Assembly (NCBI RefSeq): GCF_000699445.3
Contig: NC_067197.1
Coordinates: forward strand, 27,077,809 to 27,141,808
Source: Schistosoma haematobium
Taxonomy: Eukaryota > Platyhelminthes > Trematoda > Strigeidida > Schistosomatidae
DNA: 64,000 bases
Direction of reading: 5' to 3'
This document shows, piece after piece, positions 55,831 to 64,000 of this stretch. Position numbers and translations under genes: made by a program. Position 1 is the first letter of the stretch. Each line of letters starts with the position of its first letter. The notes beneath the pieces were generated by a model. That model had not been told where the DNA came from, ran no database searches, and saw only the letters and a list, made by a program, of their open reading frames with translations.

Positions 55831-56824
55831 TTAAATTAAATACTTTAATTTGCAATACTTTAATCTTTGTGGCTTCCATGGATTTCAATTTTTTTTAAAT
55901 CATGTTTTGAATATCCTTTATCCTTTTTTCTTTCTTCTCCTTCTTTCCAAATGTTCCTATTTGATTGACACAGTACACTGTGTAAATACTCCTTATAATG
56001 ATTATAAGCGTCTATTCTTATTAGTTGTATGTTTGTTTTCACTGTTGTTTCATTACCTTTTTTTTCTTTTAATGATGGTCGTTTTCCTAGATTTCTATAT
56101 TTGTTAATTTACAAGTAAGTTAATCAAATTTACTATTAAACATGTGGTGTTTTATTAAATCTAATATATACTATGTATCTATGCTTGTACAAAAGCATTT
56201 ATACAAAAGCCCAATTACCATAGACTTCAAAGCTGACATTTAATATATAATCTTATTATAGTATATTAAAACTTTATTTATTCAATTTAATTTAAATAAA
56301 TGAAGGCTGAAAATGAATGCAAAATATACCAAAAAAATAGAAATAAAATAAAATTTAGATTGACGATGTTTACACTTCATTTACACGTTCAATGACTTAC
56401 CTTTTGATAGAATGACATACACATCTATCCATCAACAACAAAATGTAATCTATGATACAAGTTATAGATTCTTCTTTTGTTTTTATTATCTACAATTGTC
56501 TCTACAGGAATAATAGTGAATAAATGTATTAAATGTATATTTGTATGTATATCTACTTATTTGTGGAATATAAGTAGTTTATATATGTTACATACATTCA
56601 TGTACGAACATATAACATGATATTTATTTCTATTAAGAAATGACGGTATTTTATTTTAAACGTCAATTTTGACAGAATTAGTTATATCCTAAATGAAACT
56701 TGATTGACCCATGTCAATTTTTGATTTCTTTTTTTAAAAATAAAATTGTATAGAACTTAATTACAAAGTTCTTCCTTTTCTCTTTTTTTATTTAAAGAAA
56801 TAAAGTAAATGGATTACGATTATC
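55831..56824. other. AT-rich spacer
   Basis: T-rich and low in complexity; the open stretch at 55850-56107 is Phe/Leu-rich by composition and is not taken as a gene. Confidence 0.4.
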
Positions 56825-57073
<249 letters not shown>

Positions 57074-57406
57074 TATTAGTAGTAAGAACGAGGATAAATA
57101 ATAGTCATAGATTGCATATATTAAAAAAGACTTTTTCTTTCTGTCTTAATAATAATAGAATAATTTAAAAGTTATGATATTACGAGACGAATAGTACAGC
57201 AATATAACTTTTGAGAATATTATCGTTTATATTTTAATTTCAATAATTAGTAGACTCTTTGACTGATGTATTTTATATTCTCCTAACTCTACTCTTCTTT
57301 TGATCCATACATCATTATTTCAGATTTATCATTAATTAATTATTCATCTATTACTCTAATCTTGTATCACCTATGGCTAAGCTATGTATATATTTTAATC
57401 TAATTA

Positions 57407-57775
57407 TGTTACTGGGTGGCCAGACACTTCAGTTGTTTCACTACATTAGTTTTGATGATGTCACAGGTATTCAGTGTTTGACAACGCTTCTACCAGTAAC
57501 ACCTTCTAATATATTTCGTTCCCACCCAGAGAAATCAAAAGACAGAGTCGAGGAGATCGGAAGAGTGTATTTGGCGATAACCAATATATCGGAATTCTCT
57601 GATCTAATCTGGCTAGTGATTGCGGTTGATGTTGAGCACGGCGTTACCACACGTGATCTGGTGCGGATGCATGACCCAGCGCCTTCAGCTAGATGAGTCC
57701 ACTAAAACATATGGTCAGCATCCAGTGTCGAAAACTTACAGGGCTATTTATTTTGGGGATTTATTTACCGCTACA
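57407..57775 (-). repeat. 3' LTR of Boudicca-like element
   Basis: Starts TGTAGCGG on the minus strand and ends CAGTAACA; the start recurs at 60574-60593. Confidence 0.75.
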
Positions 57776-57789
57776 GATCACTCCCCTCT
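57776..57789 (-). other. Polypurine tract
   Basis: Minus-strand AGAGGGGAGTGATC directly before the 3' LTR, the usual plus-strand primer site. Confidence 0.65.
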
Positions 57790-58262
57790 AGTGGGGCAGT
57801 GACGACCCTAAGACGTGGCCAGCCAGAAGTTTAAACCTAACGAGTTTGTCGTTGGTAAACACTCTTCTGATAGCTTACTAAGTTTAGCAGCGTCTGATCG
57901 TCTTTCCTTACTATATGGGACCGAGGTACAACATAGTAACAAAAGAAAAAGTTACAACGAAAACTTCGACTCCTCGTAAACTGCATCGTTCTTTTCCAGC
58001 CGTCCTGGAAAAGAAAAAAGAAAGTGTAAGTGCATGTTGAAATACACTCGTATGTGCGTAAAAACACAATGTCGGCGAAAAAAAAGGGAAAATAAACTCG
58101 AGCACACGTAATAGCGTTAAAAAAAAATAATTTTTCGTTTTTTTTGTTTGTTTTTTTTAAATAAAAATATAAATATATAGGCATATTAAAATTGTTTTTT
58201 AAAGAAAAAATTTTATATCGTAAAAATAAAAATCGAGATAATATAAAATGTCGAGTAGTGCC
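57790..58262 (-). other. 3' untranslated part of the Boudicca-like element
   Basis: Lies between the pol stop and the polypurine tract; it includes runs of A/T and no clear third ORF. Confidence 0.5.
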
Positions 58263-60572
58263 TTACGTGCAGTAGTCGCTTAAATGTTCTGGAAATCTTG
58301 CTCTTCTTCCAGAACGCGTCGTTTTATGTATATTTTCAGATACATTCGAAGTATCATCGCTAGTGTTGGTTGTCGGTTGAGGAATTATGAGTGTAGGACT
58401 CGCGTTGTGCGATTGTACCGAAGGAAAGTCGACGTGAATAGGATTTCCTTCTAAATACGCTGCTTTTAAGCGATCGATGCTGATGCTATCGTTGGTTCCG
58501 TTCTTATCGACTATATAGTACTTAGATTCACGTTGAAGAACTTTGAAGGGTCCTTCGTATGCTGATTCGAATGGTCGTCGATGCGAGTCTCGACGAACGA
58601 AAACGTGTGTACTATATCGTAAGTCAGGTTGAACGAAAACATCAGTTGATTGAGGTCGAGTGGAAGCAGGTTTAACTGAACGCATTGCGTTTGTAAGCCT
58701 GTTCGTGTAGGAGGTTAGATCCATGTTCATTGAAGAGGATGAAGGATCCACGAATTCTCCTGGAAGTCGAAGTGTCGTTCCATAGACGAGTTGAGCCGCA
58801 GTGTATCCAATGTCAGCTTTCACTGCATTGCGAATACCTAATAAGACAAGTGGAAGAGCGTCGGTCCACTGTGAAAAGTTTGCAGCTGATAGTGAAGCTT
58901 TTAGTTGTCGGTGAAAACGTTCTACCAACTCGTTTGCTTGTGGATGGTAGGCGGTCGTTCGGAAGCGAGTGATTCCTAAAAGTGTGGTCAGACGACGGAA
59001 AAGTTCAGATTCAAACTGACGTCCGCGGTCTGTGGTGATGGTTTAAGGGCAACCGAAGTTTGCTACCCATCGTTCGACGAAGGTGCGGGCCACTGTTTCA
59101 GCAGTGATGTCCTTAATAGGTACTGCTTCTGGCCATCGAATGAAACGGTCTACGCAGGTTAAAAGATAAGAGTATCCATTTGAATCTGGTAAAGGTCCTA
59201 CCAAATCCAGATGAACATGGTCGAAACGAGCATCGGGAGTTTTAAATGAGCCTAAGGGACATTTATTGTGTCTGATAACCTTAGATTTTTGGCAGCTTAC
59301 ACGGGAGCGTGCCCACTCCCTCACGTCTTTATTCATGCCAGGCCAGCAAAACCGTTCTGCTATAAGCTTGATGGTTGCACAAACACCTGGATGAGAAAGT
59401 TTGTGCAATGTATTGAAGACATTGCGTCGATAATGTTTCGGCACGATTGGGCGATCCCTACCTGTAGATGTGTCACAAAGTAGAATTTCCTTACCTGTTC
59501 CCATGTGTTTGATGCGTAGTTTAAGTGTTGTGGACGATAACTCGTGCTGAAGATCACTGTCTTCTTTTTGAAGCTCGGCGAGTTTAAGAAGGTCGATTCC
59601 TTGGAAACTGTTCAAGGAAGTTATGCGAGATAAGGCGTCTGCAACTACATTGTTTGCTCCAGAGATGTGTTGAATGTCTGAAGTGAACTGAGAAATGTGG
59701 TCCAGTTGTCGAGACTCACGGGGAGAGTACTTGTCTGAAGGAGAGCTTAACGAGAAAGTTAGCGGTTTATGGTCCATGAAAAGAGTGAATTCATGGCCTT
59801 CTATGTAGTGTTGGAAATGCCGTACAGAACAATACATAGCTAGGAGTTCCCTACCGAATGTGCTGTACCTCGATTCGGTGTCTAGCAACCTTCTAGAGAA
59901 AAATGCCAAGGGTTGCCAGGAGTTGTTAACCCATTGTTGTAAGACGCCACCGATTGCCGAGTCTGATGCGTCTACTGCGATACTAATGGGTGCTTCGGTG
60001 TCCTGATGTGCGAGCATTGTTGCTTTAGCGATCAGTTCCTTAACTGTGGAGAATGCTTTTCGTGCGGTGTCGTCCAAATTAATGGATTTCGCATTTCCAC
60101 GAAGTTGGTCGGTCAGAGGTTTCATAAGTAATGCGCATTTCGGTATGAAACGTCTATAGAAACTTACGAGGCCGTTGAACGTGCGTAATTGCTTGACGGT
60201 GGTCGGTTCTGGGTAATCCAGAATGGCCGCCACTTTGGTTCTAAGGGGTCGGATACCTTGAGCATCGATAGTGTGTCCCAGAAAGTCTGACGAGTCGGTT
60301 CCAATTTGGCATTTCTGAACGTTTACAGTAATGCCATGTTTTTGTAATCGTTCGAAAACAAGATCCAGATGCTTTAGATGTGTTTCTCTGTCCGGACTTG
60401 CGATTAGGCAGTCATCAACATACGCATGTACGAAGTTGAGACCTCGAAAAACGTCGTCTATGAATCTTTGGAATGTTTGAGCAGCATTTCGTAGGCCGAA
60501 AGGCATTCGCAAAAATTCATAGAGTCCGAAAGGAGTTATGATAGCTGTTTTCGGTATGTCGTCAGTAGCCAT
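58263..60572 (-). pseudogene. Gypsy pol (RT-RNase H-integrase), one stop, N-terminus lost
   Basis: Minus-strand frame of about 770 codons. RT from just before [18 protein letters not shown], catalytic YVDD ([12 protein letters not shown]); RNase H with [12 protein letters not shown] and [12 protein letters not shown]; integrase with [13 protein letters not shown] and CQKSK of the zinc finger, DLVGPLPDS for the first Asp; a TAA at 59043-59045 just after NFGCP; then TDRGRQFESELF and the HPQANELVERFHRQ motif with the catalytic Glu; C-terminal YEGPFKVL and SIDRLKAAYL. This is the CsRn1/Boudicca style of pol. The single stop and the lost N-terminus make it non-functional. Confidence 0.88.
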
Positions 60573-60573
60573 A

Positions 60574-60593
60574 GGGATTTATTTACCGCTACA
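60574..60593 (-). repeat. 20-bp stub of 5' LTR
   Basis: Same 20 bases as 57756-57775; joined to pol coding sequence within one base. Confidence 0.8.
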
Positions 60594-61224
60594 GTTTGAA
60601 TCATCAGTGAACTATGTACAATCGAGAATTGATCTGTTTTCTGTTTTCTTCTTCTAATTGAACAGTGGGTTGCAAGAAACTCAAAAACTGAAAGGTTTTG
60701 ACTTCTTGCTAGTTATTCACTGGTCGGTATCAAATGGTACCAAGGTTGTCGGTCCTATCAGGAATATAGGTGAATTAATCAATAATTGAACTGGAGATAG
60801 AGAAGGAAATCGTACAAGTGATTTCCTGTCATTACGTTCTAATAAAATGTGACTCAATACAATCCAAAGTATCCGTTTTTTAGACATAAAAATAGGAAAT
60901 AAAAATACAAGTAAACGTTTTCAATTGAATAACTAAATAAGCAGTTTATGTTTTTGATATGTTAAACGTAATAACATTCTAGTTCCCAAAAAAACTTTTG
61001 TTCCAGGCCACCGCAAATTCTTTATCTCGTAGTCCTCACTACACCAAAAAATAAATCTTGTAATGAAAATTTATTTGATAGCAACGTAAGAAGAATTCTT
61101 TGAGATTCGAGTTCATTTCATTTGTACATTGATTAAATTCATTAGTTAATAATCACAGAAATGATCAGATTAATGCAAAATCATAATCAATTGATTAATA
61201 TAGTAAAAATGATTTCATTAGTTT
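60594..61224. other. AT-rich spacer
   Basis: Nothing recognised. Confidence 0.4.
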
Positions 61225-61335
61225 AGATCATGAGTCAGTTGAAGCTAGACCACCATGAAAAAACTGGATGTACTGAACGGCCGTTTCCAGGTTTCCAGGT
61301 GTTCCATGGTGGTCTACCTTCAATTAACTCGTGAA
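61225..61335. repeat. Head-to-head SINE tails
   Basis: Minus-strand tail (TGAGTCAGTTGAAGCTAGAC with ACCACCATG) with half a stem III (ACGGCCGTTT) meets a plus-strand tail (CCATGGTGGTCTACCTTCAA). Both are truncated before the ribozyme core. Confidence 0.65.
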
Positions 61336-64000
61336 GTTGAGCGAAGAACAATATTTTTACATTGCATTGTTGGTAGTAGAAAGTAAAACTTGATGATTCT
61401 GAGCGGGATTATTGTGTATATTGTCCATATAAACACATATTTGTATGCTTCTTGTGTGGTGATTCGGAATTCACTGAAGTCGAAAGGTTTCATTTATTCT
61501 TTCAGTTTAATAACATACGTTCATAATAGCTGAAATACTCGAGATGATGTGTCTTCAACTTGAAAAGATTGTGCCAAACATTCATTTTTTTCAATTTGAA
61601 ATCAAGGATGATTGAATGATTTGTTCCGAAAATTCCATACCTTATTACTTCATCATGAAATGATTAAAAAATCATGATATCGTTGACTTTTTGAAAATTA
61701 AATAATTTCACCCACGTATTTTTTGTTAATTACGTTATACTACTAAATACTATTCAGTAATCTAAAGTTGTTTATGAACAATTCATTTTAATCGTATTCA
61801 TAATTGTTCTTCATGAGCTTAAACTACACATTAAATAATCATTTGTAATCCACTAAATACCAGATCTGAAAGGTCAACAACAGTAAATCTGATCTGTTGC
61901 ATATTACTGTGATTAGAAAAGAATATTCGATCAAAGAATTAATGGAGTGAAAGTACTGACAGTTTTTCGAAAACTACAAACTTAACTAATTTGTTAAAAT
62001 TATGAACTGATCAAAAGTGACTCATCCGGCCAGTTATATACAAGGTAGAACATGATCAAAATATGCAGCAGCTAAAGTTAGGGCTCTAGATCAACACATG
62101 GAAACCAATATGACAGAATGAATAGGAAAAGGTTCAAAATAATAGCAATGAGATGTTAAATGATTAGAGATAGTGATCAATATCATATTTATCTAGTCCT
62201 TACTGGCAATAGAATTCTGTCGATCAAATGACGATGTCACCACTAATCCAAAGAAGTTTATATCATGTGAACGATTTAGGAATATTAGGCAACTGGAGGA
62301 AATAGGCAGGAAACCTTATATTTAGACTTCATACTCATTTGTGCTAAGCAGCTAGATGTACTTGAAATCCTCAAGGAATTGATGCTTCCCATAGAGTCTA
62401 GACCCGCATTACTCAGTATCCACTCAAGGTTCAAGTACCGTTAATCTTAAGTCAAACTAATCACTTAAGCGTCACATGTTTTACTTTCTTTTTAATAAAT
62501 AAATGTATATTTAACATTTTTCTCACTATTTTCAAATTATTTTGTTTACATTATGAAGCTAGTCTCTAACTCCTTGTTGTTGTAATAATGAATGATGCTT
62601 TATACTATCCCGTTAATCAGTAAAGTAACGTATATACCTCTTTCTATTGAAAGAAAAGTATCATAAAAATCATCAGTAAAAAAGAAATAAACATTAATTA
62701 AGAAGTAGGTCAAGTTAATAGGGAACTTTAACAATACTTACATAAATCAATAAGCTAGTTCAACGACACCTAATACTTTAGTCCTTTTAATGAATGAATG
62801 AATCAATCATCAACATTATTCCATCATAGAAAACATGTTTTATAAATATGTCAATCATTAAGTTAATTTAAATAATCATAACATCAACAACTAAGTTTGT
62901 TTATTTGTTTATTTCAATACTAAAATTACAACTAGCACTAAAGTTATATATTCAAACTTATTTGGTTAAAATTTCTCTAATGATTTAGGTCAGCATTTTT
63001 TCATAGTGATTATTCATAAGATTATTATATAGAAAAATCTATCCCATATTGATAATATCTTTCAATTAAAACCATATATGTATGACTACAAAGAATACTA
63101 CTGTTGAATGGATTTGAATGTTGGGGTAAATCAGTTGTTAGGGAATAAATTTATTGACATAACTCATTTTTGACCAATTAAATTTGTTATTATTACTATT
63201 TTGAACAGTTCAGTAGTAGAAACTATTTAACTATGGCATTGATATAGATTTTCATTTCTTGTTGATGAGGTATTTCAATTAGAATTGAAGATAAACATTA
63301 TTAATATACAATATGATACATGAATTCAAGGCTTATTATATATTTCCATCAACTATCTAGTGTCTAGTAATTTTCTTCTACCATATCTTTAACTTCATTT
63401 ATTTTTGAATACTTCATTTAAATTCCTATTCTTTAAGGTAGATAGATTTTACTGAGTTATTTTTCTTAAGTACAATAGTTTAAGCATTATTTCACCCAGT
63501 AATCCATTTTATTTAATCAGTTAAAGTAATTCATGAGTGAGGTAGAGAAAAAAAGGTGTATCATCCTCCTAACCGATAGAATTATTACCAGAGGTATCAA
63601 ATTAATGATAGCAACTTCTCAGAACTTAGTTAAATTGAGAAATATCAACTTTTAGATGTTGTATTAATAATCTTTAAGTGTAATTCTATTTAATAAACTT
63701 AAAAGTTCTGAGTTCAATTATTTTCAAACGTGTAAGTATGTGACTGAACTGTTGAAAAAAGCAAACAATTGATACTTCAATAAGAGAATCATGAATCGAT
63801 TGATTTAAGTAAGAACACGATGATAGATTGATTATAAGCCTAAAATAAATTTTAAAACTACCTATGATTATACTCAATTTCATATAGTTTTCATTTACAC
63901 TGATCAACAGTCAGAATTGTACAAAATACAATGAGTAGTCATTGACATTGATTCATCATTAACTTACTGTATGAGCATAAATTTACAACATCATAAAACT
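61336..64000. other. AT-rich spacer to window end
   Basis: No gene, RNA or repeat recognised in about 2.7 kb; very AT-rich with short runs of A or T. Confidence 0.4.

Larger units (their letters stand above)
57407..60593 (-). mobile_element. Boudicca/CsRn1-like Ty3/Gypsy element, internally deleted
   Basis: 3' LTR at 57407-57775 (369 bp, plus strand TGTTACTGGG to CCGCTACA). Just inside it lies a purine tract (minus strand AGAGGGGAGTGATC, 57776-57789). Pol runs from 60572 to 58263. At the 5' side only 20 bases of LTR remain (60574-60593, identical to 57756-57775), fused directly to mid-RT sequence. So the rest of the 5' LTR, gag, protease and the first part of RT are gone. No matching target duplication was seen. 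Confidence 0.82.

Noticed and set aside
55850..56107. Small membrane protein rich in Phe and Leu
   Set aside because: Composition follows from T-rich DNA; no start context, relatives or codon pattern to support it.

Overview
The window looks like AT-rich nuclear DNA from a blood fluke (Schistosoma or a close trematode). It carries tRNA-derived repeats that encode hammerhead ribozymes (the Sm-alpha type described from schistosomes), RTE-clade non-LTR elements whose reverse-transcriptase ends look like SR2-type elements, Ty3/Gypsy elements of the CsRn1/Boudicca kind, Penelope-like elements, and long introns with GT/AG ends. The species cannot be fixed from the sequence alone.

Two host genes are readable, both on the minus strand and in tandem. 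SNAPC1 (subunit 1 of the snRNA-activating complex SNAPc) has three coding exons at 40656-40931, 33297-33812 and 30100-30645. A homologue of the centrosomal coiled-coil protein CCDC77 follows, with seven exons between 21534 and 8137; its first exon was not found. All exon junctions keep the reading frame. Together the two genes use about 3.1 kb of coding sequence in 33 kb; the rest is intron and spacer filled with repeats.

Layout. 0-4.5 kb: a solo LTR with target-site duplication, the 5' end of an RTE element, and a decayed SR2-like 3' end. 5.4-7.7 kb: a head-to-head pair of hammerhead SINEs, a Penelope-like relic bounded by 150-bp inverted repeats, and a third SINE. 8.1-21.5 kb: CCDC77, whose introns hold a second Penelope relic with inverted ends and several SINEs. 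22.3-26.2 kb: a nearly full-length RTE element with few lesions. 27-32 kb: three copies of a roughly 510-bp retroposon, an ancient RTE copy and the SNAPC1 3' exon. 34-39 kb (SNAPC1 intron 1): a second RTE copy, a 180-bp RTE 3' end identical to that of the 22-kb copy, and tandem or inverted SINEs. 41-46 kb: a broken MULE transposase lying between the two halves of an LTR-like repeat. 46.1-50.2 kb: an apparently intact, very compact Ty3/Gypsy element with almost identical 151-bp LTRs and a 5-bp target duplication. 52.7-53.1 kb: a Sm-alpha-type hammerhead unit. 55-61 kb: inverted SINEs, a long CTA microsatellite and a deleted Boudicca-like element. 61.3-64 kb: nothing recognised.

The two genes are not functionally linked by anything visible; the shared theme is retroelement load. 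The most interesting items are the compact intact Gypsy element, the hammerhead SINEs with intact catalytic cores and their repeated head-to-head arrangement, the Sm-alpha unit whose edge coincides with its predicted self-cleavage site, and the inverted-end Penelope relics.
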